Shown: positions 36,800-45,271 of the stretch, one piece after another
Layout of the letters: each line of letters opens with the position of its first letter
Position numbering within the stretch: position 1 is the first letter of the stretch
From: DASQHL01 sp963843685
GTDB taxonomy: Bacteria > Chloroflexota > Dehalococcoidia > DSTF01 > JACRBR01
Reading direction: 5' to 3'
Length of the DNA stretch: 64,000 nucleotides
Assembly: GCA_963843685.1 (NCBI GenBank)
Contig: CAWJLO010000006.1
Location: 62,001-126,000 of the forward strand
Made by a program: the position numbers and the translations under genes
The notes under the pieces: generated by a model
The model's input: the letters and a program-made list of their open reading frames with translations, nothing else
Told to the model about the DNA's origin: nothing
Database searches by the model: none

Positions 36800-38884
36800 A
36801 TGTCTGACCCCGTTCCACTACGACCGCCGGAAGATGAACACCTGCGCGTCCGCGTGCCCCGCCCTACGCCCGTGCCCGACGTCGAGCAATCGGAGATTGT
36901 CCGGGGCACGAAACCGGGTTCCCGATATGCCCGGCGAGTCCGAGAGGGCGAACGCCACTTCGAACGCGGCGAGGACGAAGCTACGTTCCGCGCGACGGAG
37001 CGTGCTACCGCGCCCCGTACGGGTGCGCAGCGCTTCTGGCGTAACGTGCGCCGCGTCGCCGTCGGCTCGCCGATCGCGTCGGAGGAGGCGGACGAGCAGC
37101 GCCTCCCGAAATGGAAGGCGCTCGCGGTCTTCTCGTCGGACGTGCTCTCGTCAAGCGCCTACGCGACCGACGAGATCCTGCTGGTACTGGCGGCGGCCGG
37201 CGCAGGAGCGTTGACCCACTCGATCGAGATCGCCGGGGCGATCGCCGTCTTGCTGGCGGTCGTCACGTTCTCATACAGGCAGACGATTCGCGCATATCCC
37301 AGCGGGGGCGGCGCGTACATCGTCGCCCGCGAGAACCTGGGCGATGCGTACGGGCTGACGGCGGCGGCGGCCCTCGCCGTCGACTACGTGCTCACGGTGT
37401 CCGTGTCGATCGCGGCCGGCGTACTCGCGATCACGTCAGCCTTCCCGCACCTGCATCCGGTGTCCGTCGAGATCTCGGTCGGCGTCGTCGCCGTGATCAC
37501 TCTGCTCAATCTTCGTGGCATCAGCGAGTCGGCGACGATCTTCGCGATACCCACCTACGCATTCATCGTCGCCATCGTCGTGCTGCTCATAGGCGGCTTT
37601 GTCAGACTTGCCATCGACCCGAACCTGCACGCGGCGGTGCCGGCATCCGTCCATCCGCTGGGATCGTCCGGGCTGACGCTATTCATCGTGCTGCGCGCGT
37701 TCGCGTCGGGGTGCGCCGCGCTCACCGGGACCGAGGCCATCTCGAACGGCGTGCCGGCGTTCCGGAAGCCGGAGTCGAAGAACGCGGCGACGACGCTGTT
37801 GTGGATGGGCCTGATCCTGGGGAGCTTCTTCCTGGGCATTACGTTCCTCGCCCACGAGTTCGGCATTCAGCACGCGGACAAAGTTTCGGTGCCCGCGCAG
37901 ATCGCCAAGACCGTCTTCGGCGGCGGGCCGGTGTTCTACTCGATCCAGGCGGCGACGGCCCTGATCCTGCTCCTCGCGGCGAACACGAGCTTCGCCGACT
38001 TCCCGCGCCTGGGCTCGATCCTGGCGCGGGACCGCTTCCTCCCGCACCAGTTCACCTTCCGCGGCGATCGGCTGGCGTTCTCGAACGGCATCATCGTCCT
38101 GGGCGCCAGCGCAGGGTTGCTGCTGATCGCCTTCGACGCCGACGTCGACAAGCTGATCCCGCTGTACGCGTTCGGCGTGTTCGTCTCGTTCACCCTCTCC
38201 CAGAGCGGCATGGTGGTGCACTGGCTGCGCCTGCGCGAGCCGGGCTGGCGCCGCAGCCTCGCCATCAACGCCGTGGGCGCGGGCGCGACCGGCGTCGTCG
38301 CGGCGATCGTCGGCGGCACGAAGTTCAACGAAGGCGCCTGGATCTCCATGCTGGCGATGCTCGCGCTCGCGATCGCGTTCTTCGCCATCTACAAGCACTA
38401 CTCGGGCGTGGAACGGAAGATCGAAGTACCGCGCGGCGCCCTCATCGAAACCGGAGCAAAACGTCGCCACGCTGTCCTGGTGCCGGTCGACGAGATGAAC
38501 CGCGCCGTGCTGCGCACCGTGGAGTACGCCCGCACGATCTCTCCGGGCGTCACGGCCATCCACGTCACGGACGACCTGGAGGCCGGCCAGGCACTCCGCC
38601 GTCAGTGGGAGGCGACGGTACTGGACATCCCGCTCGTCATCATCGACTCCCCGTACCGGTCGTTCGTGGCGCCGGTGCTCTCGTACGTCGACGCGCTCGA
38701 CCGCGCCGACCCGGGGCGGTTCGTGACGGTCGTGCTGCCGGAGTTCCGCACCGCCTGGCCGTGGCAGCGTTTCCTGCACAACCAGTCGGCGCGCCGGCTC
38801 AAGAACGCGCTGCTCGATCGGCCGAACACGGTCGTGACTGAGGTCCCCTACCTCCTCGCTGCCCCGGACGCTACCGGAGTCTGA
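36800..38884 (+). CDS. APC-superfamily permease with USP-like C-terminal domain (copy 2)
   Basis: 694 aa, paralogous to the preceding gene over its whole length: the same hydrophilic N-terminal module ('GTKPGSRYARRVREGERHFERGE', in parts 'KPGSRYARRV'), the same core ('FSSDVLSSSAYATDEILLVL', 'SYRQTIRAYPSGGGAYIVA') and the same C-terminal USP-like domain ('VLVPVDEMNRAVLRTVEYA'). The N-terminal tail is about 40 residues shorter. Tandem duplication followed by divergence is the simplest account. The two could act as a heteromer or differ in substrate. The 153-nt gap before it has a weak hairpin (GTGGTC/GACCAC). Confidence 0.8.
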   Translation: MSDPVPLRPPEDEHLRVRVPRPTPVPDVEQSEIVRGTKPGSRYARRVREGERHFERGEDEATFRATERATAPRTGAQRFWRNVRRVAVGSPIASEEADEQRLPKWKALAVFSSDVLSSSAYATDEILLVLAAAGAGALTHSIEIAGAIAVLLAVVTFSYRQTIRAYPSGGGAYIVARENLGDAYGLTAAAALAVDYVLTVSVSIAAGVLAITSAFPHLHPVSVEISVGVVAVITLLNLRGISESATIFAIPTYAFIVAIVVLLIGGFVRLAIDPNLHAAVPASVHPLGSSGLTLFIVLRAFASGCAALTGTEAISNGVPAFRKPESKNAATTLLWMGLILGSFFLGITFLAHEFGIQHADKVSVPAQIAKTVFGGGPVFYSIQAATALILLLAANTSFADFPRLGSILARDRFLPHQFTFRGDRLAFSNGIIVLGASAGLLLIAFDADVDKLIPLYAFGVFVSFTLSQSGMVVHWLRLREPGWRRSLAINAVGAGATGVVAAIVGGTKFNEGAWISMLAMLALAIAFFAIYKHYSGVERKIEVPRGALIETGAKRRHAVLVPVDEMNRAVLRTVEYARTISPGVTAIHVTDDLEAGQALRRQWEATVLDIPLVIIDSPYRSFVAPVLSYVDALDRADPGRFVTVVLPEFRTAWPWQRFLHNQSARRLKNALLDRPNTVVTEVPYLLAAPDATGV

Positions 38885-38913
38885 CCCGAGCCTCCGGCCG
38901 CCGCCTCGACTGC

Positions 38914-38919
38914 TATAGT
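38914..38919 (+). promoter_or_regulatory. Candidate -10 box (TATAGT)
   Basis: TATAGT lies 33 nt before the ATG at 38953. No clear -35 hexamer. Confidence 0.45.
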
Positions 38920-38952
38920 GGCCGTCGTCGGCCGAGCCCAGGGGGTAATCGC

Positions 38953-39546
38953 ATGTTCCCGAATCGCAACGTCAGCCTCATGGCATCGGCCGGGCTGCTG
39001 GCGATCGCGCTGCTGGGCGTGGCGTGGTTCGACCTGACTACCGGCGGCGAAGCAAAGCAGGCGCCATTCCTCGGAGCCATTGGCACGCCCATCCGCAACG
39101 CGTACGTCCCCCCGACGTCGACGCCCGTCGGGCTGCCGACCGCCGTCAGGCCGACGGCGGAGGCCCAGCCCGTCCCCGCTGGCGTCAAGGGGACGCCCGC
39201 GCAGCGCGACCAGCAGCGGAAGGTCGACCTGCTGCTGCTCGTCGACGCCGCGGAGAAGTACAAGGACGACAAAGGCAATCTGCCGACAACGGACGATCAC
39301 GTGCAGAGCCTGTGCACGTACAAGGAGCTCGACCAGGGCTGCAAGCTCGGCGAGTACACCGGCTCCGGAGACGTGCCGTCCGACCCGGTAGGCGGCGGCT
39401 ACAACTACTGGTACTCCTCCGACGGTAAGACGGCGCGGTTCTACAGCTCGTTGGAGGAGCCGCTCACCGGCGACGAGCAGCCCTGCGACACCGACGACGC
39501 GGAGCTGGCGAAGCACGCCAACGTCATCTGCGTCACGGCGCCTTAG
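38953..39546 (+). CDS. Membrane-anchored protein with pseudopilin-like C-terminal domain
   Basis: 197 aa. One N-terminal transmembrane helix (about residues 9-27), a Thr/Pro-rich linker (40-75), then a globular part. The helix 'RDQQRKVDLLLLVDAAEKYKDDKGNLP' (in parts: 'LLLLVDAAEKYKDDKGNLP') followed by 'SDPVGGGYNYWYSSDGKTARFYSSLE' (in parts: 'YNYWYSSDGKTARFYSSLE') resembles the C-terminal half of type IV pilins and GspG-type pseudopilins. The prepilin peptidase motif and the usual hydrophobic pilin helix are missing. Four cysteines could form disulfides. Function unknown; it has its own promoter. Confidence 0.55.
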   Translation: MFPNRNVSLMASAGLLAIALLGVAWFDLTTGGEAKQAPFLGAIGTPIRNAYVPPTSTPVGLPTAVRPTAEAQPVPAGVKGTPAQRDQQRKVDLLLLVDAAEKYKDDKGNLPTTDDHVQSLCTYKELDQGCKLGEYTGSGDVPSDPVGGGYNYWYSSDGKTARFYSSLEEPLTGDEQPCDTDDAELAKHANVICVTAP

Positions 39547-39640
39547 ATCCGCCGGGGCGCCTCAGGAGTATTACTCACAATCCGGACGGATCCGCGTGAT
39601 ATCCTGAACCCGCTCGCACCTGAGGAGAAGCAGCAGCGCC

Positions 39641-40246
39641 ATGGCACTTGACCTCTTCAATCGCCGCTCCCAAAAGGATCACGCGACCTACGGCGACCGG
39701 TTGCCGGCGGGCCAGAAGCTGACGGACGGCTGGCCGGTGCTGCACTACGGCAGCATCCCGTCGATCGAACTCGGCGCCTGGAAGTTCTCGGTCGTCGGGC
39801 TGGTCGACGAGGAAGTGAACTTCACCTGGGAGGAGTTTCTGGCGCTGCCGCAGTCCACCATCCGCTCTGACATCCATTGCGTCACCCACTGGAGCAAGTT
39901 CGACAACGACTGGACCGGCGTGAGATTCACGGACCTCATGCAACACGTGAAGCCAAAGCCCGAGGCGAAGCACGTCATGGTGCACGGCTTCGGCGGCTAC
40001 ACGACGAACGTGCCGCTGGCGGAGCTGATGGATGACGACGTGCTGTTCGCCCACCAGCACAACGGCGAACCGCTCGCGAAGGAGCACGGCTGGCCGCTCC
40101 GGCTGGTGGTACCCAAACTCTACTTCTGGAAGAGCGCCAAGTGGGTACGTGGCCTCGTGTTCATGGAAGACGAGAAACCGGGCTTCTGGGAGATGTACGG
40201 CTATCACATCCACGGCGACCCCTGGACTGAGGAGCGCTACTCGTAG
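39641..40246 (+). CDS. Sulfite-oxidase-fold molybdopterin oxidoreductase, cytoplasmic
   Basis: 201 aa. It has the SUOX-type Moco-binding core, with the Mo-ligand cysteine in 'SDIHCVTHWSKFDNDWTGV' (near residue 83). The C-terminal 'GWPLRLVVPKLYFWKSAKWVRGLVF' (in parts: 'LVVPKLYFWKSAKW') is the usual fold-closing block. There is no Tat signal or heme domain, unlike periplasmic MsrP/YedY. Short stand-alone proteins of this type are common in archaea and Chloroflexota, with unknown substrate. GAGGAG precedes the ATG, and TATCCT (39600-39605) may be its -10 box. The next gene follows after 1 nt. Confidence 0.8.
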   Translation: MALDLFNRRSQKDHATYGDRLPAGQKLTDGWPVLHYGSIPSIELGAWKFSVVGLVDEEVNFTWEEFLALPQSTIRSDIHCVTHWSKFDNDWTGVRFTDLMQHVKPKPEAKHVMVHGFGGYTTNVPLAELMDDDVLFAHQHNGEPLAKEHGWPLRLVVPKLYFWKSAKWVRGLVFMEDEKPGFWEMYGYHIHGDPWTEERYS

Positions 40247-40247
40247 G

Positions 40248-41246
40248 ATGGCCGAACTCGACCTGACGGACCGCCGGATTCTCAATGCGCTGCAGGGCTC
40301 GCTGACCCTGGACGAGACGCCGTTCGCCTCGATCGCCGAAGAGTGCGGCGTCACCGAGGACGAGCTGCTCCGGCGAGCTCAGGCGCTGCGGGACGACGGC
40401 GTACTCCGGCACCTGAGCCCGATCTTCGACGTCTTCCGCATCGGCTACAAGAGCGCGCTGATCGCCTTCGCCATCGACCCGGCGCGGCTGGACGAAGCCG
40501 CGGCGGTCGTCAGCGCACACCCTGGCGTGAGCCACAACTACGCGCGCGAGCACCATTTCAACCTCTGGGCCGTGCTGGCGATCCCGCGAGAGCAAGATTT
40601 TGACGCGGAGGTGGAGGCGCTGGCGCGTGGCGCGGGCGCGATCTCGTATCACATTCTGCCCGCGCTCAAGCTGTTCAAGATCGCCGTTGAGTACGACATG
40701 GTCGGCAAGAAGACGGACTCAAGGCCCCGCGAGCAGAAGCCCCGTGGCCCTCGCCGCGACCTGACGGCGGAGGAGCGCGCGATCATCCGCGTCTGCCAGG
40801 ACGACCTGCCGCTCGTGCGGCGGCCCTGGGCATCCGCGGCGCGACAGTTGGGCATGAGTGAGCCGGATCTGCTCGACAGGCTGCGCGCGATGGAACAGGA
40901 CGGCATCTTGCGCCGGATGGCCGCAGTGCTCCGCCACCAGGAGGCGGGATTCAGCGCAAACGGCATGGCGTGCTGGCGCGTGCCCGAAGAGCGCATCGAG
41001 GAAGTCGGTTCGATCCTGGCGGCGGACCCTCGTGTGAGCCACTGCTACTGGCGGCCGACGTTCCCGGACTGGCCCTACCCGCTGTTTTCGATGGTGCACT
41101 GCGAGACGCGCGCCGATGTCGCCGCGATCGTCGCCGACCTCTCCGGCAAGACCGGCGTCACCGACTACGAGATCCTCTGGAGCGCGCGAGAGTACAAGAA
41201 GGAGCGCGTGCGCTACTTCGCGGACGCGCCCGCTGCCACGCGCTGA
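40248..41246 (+). CDS. Fused AhbA-AhbB siroheme decarboxylase (Lrp/AsnC-like)
   Basis: 332 aa made of two homologous halves, each a winged-helix followed by an AsnC-like alpha-beta domain. The first half has 'YAREHHFNLWAVLAIP' (near residue 100), the second 'CYWRPTFPDWPYPLFSMVHC' (near residue 265). These match the substrate-site motifs of AhbA and AhbB, which convert siroheme to didecarboxysiroheme in the alternative heme or heme d1 route. Such proteins are often mislabelled Lrp regulators. It lies 1 nt after the Mo oxidoreductase, so the two are cotranscribed. A residual regulatory role cannot be ruled out. Confidence 0.72.
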   Translation: MAELDLTDRRILNALQGSLTLDETPFASIAEECGVTEDELLRRAQALRDDGVLRHLSPIFDVFRIGYKSALIAFAIDPARLDEAAAVVSAHPGVSHNYAREHHFNLWAVLAIPREQDFDAEVEALARGAGAISYHILPALKLFKIAVEYDMVGKKTDSRPREQKPRGPRRDLTAEERAIIRVCQDDLPLVRRPWASAARQLGMSEPDLLDRLRAMEQDGILRRMAAVLRHQEAGFSANGMACWRVPEERIEEVGSILAADPRVSHCYWRPTFPDWPYPLFSMVHCETRADVAAIVADLSGKTGVTDYEILWSAREYKKERVRYFADAPAATR

Positions 41247-41275
41247 GCGCGCACCCACGACCCAGGTCCTCGCGG

Positions 41276-41281
41276 TATAGT
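41276..41281 (+). promoter_or_regulatory. Candidate -10 box (TATAGT)
   Basis: TATAGT lies 39 nt before the TTG start at 41321. Confidence 0.4.
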
Positions 41282-41320
41282 CCCCTTCGAAACACGAGCC
41301 GCGCAGCCGACGGGGGCCGC

Positions 41321-41926
41321 TTGCCGTCCATCACCATCGTCCCGCACAAGGTCTCCACGCGCATCACGGATCCGATCGTCTCGCCGCTGGCGGCGGCCGG
41401 TGTGACGCCGAACATGATCTCAGTGGCGGGGTTCGGCGGGAACGTCGCTGCCGGCGCGCTGGCGGCGGGCGGCCACTTCCTCTGGGCCGGCGCCGTGATG
41501 CTCATCTTCAGCGCCCTGGACCTGCTGGACGGCGCGCTCGCCCGCAAGACGGGGACCGTGACAAAGTTCGGCGCGGTGTTCGACTCGGTGCTCGACCGCG
41601 TGTCCGAGGCGGCGGTCCTCGGCGGGCTGCTGTTCCACTACACGGAGGCCGGCGGACACACGCAAGAGATCGTGCTGTGCTACGCCGCAATCGTGGGCTC
41701 AATCATGGTGAGCTACGTGCGGGCACGCGCCGAGGGCATCGGGTTGACGTTGCGGGAGGGGCTGTTCACGCGCGCCGAGCGGGTGATCTTGCTCGGGGGG
41801 GCGCTGGTCGTGGGGCATGGCGTTGTGGTTTGGGCGCTTTGGGTGCTCGCCGTTATGTCACATCTAACCGCCGTGCAACGCGTCTTCAATGTGTGGCAAC
41901 GCACGTCGGGCGATGCGGCCGCGTAG
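41321..41926 (+). CDS. CDP-alcohol phosphatidyltransferase
   Basis: 201 aa, start TTG 41321 (the best in-frame start; homologues begin here). The signature D-G-x2-A-R-x8-G-x3-D-x3-D is complete in 'LLDGALARKTGTVTKFGAVF' followed by 'DSVLDR' (about residues 66-91). Five or six transmembrane helices. The family joins a CDP-activated lipid to an alcohol phosphate, for example in phosphatidylglycerol-phosphate or phosphatidylinositol-phosphate synthesis. The close match to the 'AIPS-like' size suggests inositol or glycerol phosphate as acceptor, but this is not decided by sequence. Confidence 0.83.
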   Translation: MPSITIVPHKVSTRITDPIVSPLAAAGVTPNMISVAGFGGNVAAGALAAGGHFLWAGAVMLIFSALDLLDGALARKTGTVTKFGAVFDSVLDRVSEAAVLGGLLFHYTEAGGHTQEIVLCYAAIVGSIMVSYVRARAEGIGLTLREGLFTRAERVILLGGALVVGHGVVVWALWVLAVMSHLTAVQRVFNVWQRTSGDAAA

Positions 41927-41935
41927 CCGACGGAC

Positions 41936-42727
41936 ATGCCCGTGATCCCCGAACGCGAGCAGCGCATCATCCAGGAGCGATTCGCGGCCGAGCTCGCCGG
42001 GCGCGTCCGCATCGACTACTTCACCCAGCACAGGTCCCCCATCGTCGTGCCGGGGCGCGCCGAGTGCCGGCACTGCGAGGAAGTCGGCCAGGCGCTCGTC
42101 GAGGTCGCGGCGTTGCACCCGCGGATCGCGCTCACCGTCCATGAGTTCGCGGAAGGGCAGGCTGATGCCGAGAAACTCGGCGTGAAGCGCGTGCCATGCA
42201 CCGTCATCCGGGGCCAGGCGAACCGTGCGCTCCGCTACTACGGCCTGCCCGGCGGCCACCAGTTCGCGAACCTCATCGAAACGATCATTATGTCGTCGCG
42301 CGCCGACGTCACGATCGGGCATGACGCATTGGTAGCCCTGAAGAAACTGCGCGAGGCCGTCCGCGTCAGCGTGTTCGTTACGCCCGCCTGCGAGTACAGT
42401 GCAGTCGTGGCGAACATGGTGTTCCGGATGGCGCTGACGCAGGCGAACGTGAAGGCGGAGGTGGTGGAGATCGGCGAGTTTCCGGAGCTGGTGCAGCGCT
42501 TCGCGGTGACGGCCACGCCTACCACGGTGATCGACGGACGCACGTCGATCCGCGGGCTCATCGACGAGACGCAGCTGGCGACGCAGATCGTCCGCTCGGT
42601 CGAGTCGGAAACCACGCCCGCATCGATCGACGCCGGCCCGGCGACCCCGTTCGAGACCGAGCCCCCGACGCAACCGGCAACCATCGCGGATCCCGCCGCC
42701 CCGCGCATCTACATCCCCGGCCGATGA
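41936..42727 (+). CDS. Double-thioredoxin-fold protein, protein-disulfide-oxidoreductase-like
   Basis: 263 aa with two thioredoxin-fold halves, the layout of thermophilic PDO/glutaredoxin-like proteins. The first half has a CxxC ('AECRHCEEV', about residue 44); the second has 'TPACEYSAVVANM' (near 148), where the second cysteine is replaced by Ser. Each half ends with the cis-Pro motif ('KRVPCTVI', 'TATPTTVI'). A Pro/Thr-rich tail of about 40 residues follows. It probably handles protein disulfides in the cytoplasm, with only one full redox centre. It overlaps the next gene by ATGA. Confidence 0.7.
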   Translation: MPVIPEREQRIIQERFAAELAGRVRIDYFTQHRSPIVVPGRAECRHCEEVGQALVEVAALHPRIALTVHEFAEGQADAEKLGVKRVPCTVIRGQANRALRYYGLPGGHQFANLIETIIMSSRADVTIGHDALVALKKLREAVRVSVFVTPACEYSAVVANMVFRMALTQANVKAEVVEIGEFPELVQRFAVTATPTTVIDGRTSIRGLIDETQLATQIVRSVESETTPASIDAGPATPFETEPPTQPATIADPAAPRIYIPGR

Positions 42728-44268
42728 CGAGTATCCCCATCGAGGAGAGCGACGCCGCAGCCGCGTCCGAGGAGCCGGTCGCCGGCACGCTCGAACGGGC
42801 GCTCAACTTCGACCTGTCGCGACCGTTCGCCTTCATCGTGCTGGCGATCGCCTACGTCGCGGGACGAGCGCCGTTCATCAACGACGGATTCGGGACCAAG
42901 CCGGACGCCTGGCGCATCGCCTTGTCGGGGTGGTGGCTCTGGGACCGGCACGAGTTCTACCCCTCGCGGCTGCCCGGCTATCCCGTGGCGGAGCTGGGCT
43001 TCGCCTCGGTGATCAAGGGCGGCTGGGTCGCGACGAACTCGCTCACGATCGCCGTCTCGCTGCTGGGGCTGTGGTTCTTCGCCAACATCGTGCGGAAGGT
43101 CAACCTCCCGAACCGGGCGCTGATCGTCGTCGGCTTCGCGTTCCAACCGCTGATCTGGATCAACACGATGAACACGATGGACTACGCGTGGGCGCTCACG
43201 TTCATCCTGGGCTCGTACTACTTCCTGCTCCAGCGGCACACGTCGCTGGCGGGGCTGATGCTCGGCCTCGCGATCGGCTCGCGCGTGCCCTCGGCGGCGA
43301 TGCTGGTACCCGCGATTATCTACCTGTGGCGCGACGGAAAGCGAAACGAGCTGCGCGACTTCGTCGTCTGGGCCGTCTTCGTGCCGATGATCGCCTTCTT
43401 CCCGATCGTCTGGAGATACGGCCCCGACTTCCTCAGCTTCTACGACGCGAAGGTCGGCTACCGGACGGTCATCCGCTTGCTGGCGAAGGACTCGCTGGGC
43501 CTGGTGGGTGCGCTGGCGGTGACGGCGGGCGTCGTCGTGTCCCTGCCGCGCCTGGCGAAGCTGCCGGGCGACGTCTGGCGCGACAAGAACGTGATGTTCT
43601 GGGCGCTGACCATCGTGTTGTACCTGATGGTCTTCTTCCGCCTCCCCCACGAGGCGGCGTACATGCTGCCGCTGTTCCCGTTCGCCTTCCTGGTACTCGG
43701 CCGCTACTTCAAGACGTCCGTCCTCGTCGGCGTGATCTCGGTGATGCTGCTCGCCAACTTCGTGGATCTGACGACGACGAATCACGTCGTCGCGCTGCAA
43801 TCGGTGACGAAGCTGCGAGTCGGCCAGGGGATGCTGCTGTCGAACCGCGACACGATGAAGGCGCAACTGTCGTTTACGCACGACCTGGAGAACACGAATG
43901 TGCCGGAAGGCAGCGTGGTGATGATCGGCTTCTCGTATCCCCAGTTCGCGTACCTCGAGAGGAACCGTCTCGACCTGGGCATCCTGGCGAAGGACACGTC
44001 ATCGATCAGCCAGCTCACCGACGAGGGCAAGGCCGTCGACGAGACGCGGCATGTCACATACGTGTGGCTGCTGAAGTACGACGCCTTCAAGAAGTACCTC
44101 ACCGCGCGCTCGCCCATCTTCTACACGCTCGACGCGGGCCGCAGCACTCAGGCCCTCTACAACTTCCGCCCCGGACTGTACGACGATCCCCCGACCGAGA
44201 ACGTCAAGGCCATCGACCTCGGCCGGGGCCCCTCCGGCGGCCGCGGCACCGCCGACACTGACCGATGA
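42724..44268 (+). CDS. Membrane GT-C-type glycosyltransferase-like protein
   Basis: 514 aa, about 9-10 transmembrane helices after a cytoplasmic N-terminal 40 residues, and a soluble C-terminal domain of about 130 residues. The first loop ('FINDGFGTKPDAWR') has the acidic residue expected in GT39/GT-C enzymes. The topology fits a polyprenyl-phosphate-dependent glycosyltransferase on the outer membrane leaflet, but the match is weak and the sugar is unknown. It is translationally coupled to the thioredoxin-like gene (ATGA). Confidence 0.55.
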   Translation: MTSIPIEESDAAAASEEPVAGTLERALNFDLSRPFAFIVLAIAYVAGRAPFINDGFGTKPDAWRIALSGWWLWDRHEFYPSRLPGYPVAELGFASVIKGGWVATNSLTIAVSLLGLWFFANIVRKVNLPNRALIVVGFAFQPLIWINTMNTMDYAWALTFILGSYYFLLQRHTSLAGLMLGLAIGSRVPSAAMLVPAIIYLWRDGKRNELRDFVVWAVFVPMIAFFPIVWRYGPDFLSFYDAKVGYRTVIRLLAKDSLGLVGALAVTAGVVVSLPRLAKLPGDVWRDKNVMFWALTIVLYLMVFFRLPHEAAYMLPLFPFAFLVLGRYFKTSVLVGVISVMLLANFVDLTTTNHVVALQSVTKLRVGQGMLLSNRDTMKAQLSFTHDLENTNVPEGSVVMIGFSYPQFAYLERNRLDLGILAKDTSSISQLTDEGKAVDETRHVTYVWLLKYDAFKKYLTARSPIFYTLDAGRSTQALYNFRPGLYDDPPTENVKAIDLGRGPSGGRGTADTDR

Positions 44269-44278
44269 CGCGCGGTCT

Positions 44279-45271
44279 TCAAAGTGCTGCGAACGTCCGC
44301 TCTGCGATCTCGACGACGTCGTCAGGGCCGAACGCCGAAACGAACTTGCCGAGCATCAGCCGACGATCGATGTGGCCGTCGCCGCTATCAAGCAGCAGCT
44401 GATCGCAGAAGACGGCAACGTCCTCAACGAATCGTTCGCAGCGGTAGTAGGCGACCGCTTCAGCGTCCACTGCGACCTCACCGTAGCCGCGGTAGAAAGC
44501 GGACGACTCCTCCTCGCGGTTCCACACGCCGCCGATGCCTGCTCCGACGAACATCAGGTCGCGTTCTCGGGGGGCGAGCACGGGGTCATCCCAGTCCACG
44601 ATCACCAGCGACCCGGCGCCGTCGACGAGGACGTTGCCCGCGTGGAGGTCGCCGTGACACGGCACGTCCGGCAGCGCCTTGGCGCGGAGGACGGCCGCAA
44701 GCTGCTCCGCGTGTTCGACGAGCGCCGTGATCTCCGCCCGCTTGCCCGCGAGAAAGGCGACGAGCTCACGCGCGACGCTATCGTCCCGATGCCCTGGCGG
44801 GGCGCCGGCCAGGTATGCGCGCGTCCTGGTGCGAAAGACGTCCGAGAAGGCCTCCCTCCGCATGACGCTGCTGATCGACGGCGGCAGCGCCACGTCGTGT
44901 ATCGCCCGCACCGCGCGTCCGAGCACGATCCATTGATCCTCGTCGAGCGGTGTCACGAAGCCGTTCTCGCCCTCGACGTACGGATAAAGGCTCGCCCGCA
45001 GGTCCCCGAACGGGGCTGAGAGCTGACCATCGCGGGTGCGCAGCGGAGCGATCACCTGCGAGATCCCGGAGTCCGCGAGATACCGTGCCAGCGGCGAGGG
45101 CGCGGGTTGCCCGCCTGGCGTGAGCTTGAGGAAATACGCTCCGTCTGCACCATCGACGCGATGCACGATCGCTTCGGCGTGCGCTCGCCCGGCGACGAGG
45201 CCGACGCTGCGCGCATCGAGACCGTACGTCCGGCGGACGAATTCGGCGATGTCGCCAGCGGGAACGCTCAC
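44279..45271 (-). CDS. APH-fold phosphotransferase (spectinomycin-kinase-like family)
   Basis: 330 aa. The kinase loop 'PCHGDLHAGNVLVDG' (near residue 205) and 'VIVDWDDPVLAPRERDLMFV' are intact, so it should be catalytically active. Similar proteins are often named spectinomycin or homoserine kinase-like; the real substrate is unknown. Its GTG start overlaps the stop of the upstream metallopeptidase gene (GTGA), so it is the distal gene of the prfB-peptidase-kinase transcript. Confidence 0.72.
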   Translation of the reverse strand: MSVPAGDIAEFVRRTYGLDARSVGLVAGRAHAEAIVHRVDGADGAYFLKLTPGGQPAPSPLARYLADSGISQVIAPLRTRDGQLSAPFGDLRASLYPYVEGENGFVTPLDEDQWIVLGRAVRAIHDVALPPSISSVMRREAFSDVFRTRTRAYLAGAPPGHRDDSVARELVAFLAGKRAEITALVEHAEQLAAVLRAKALPDVPCHGDLHAGNVLVDGAGSLVIVDWDDPVLAPRERDLMFVGAGIGGVWNREEESSAFYRGYGEVAVDAEAVAYYRCERFVEDVAVFCDQLLLDSGDGHIDRRLMLGKFVSAFGPDDVVEIAERTFAAL

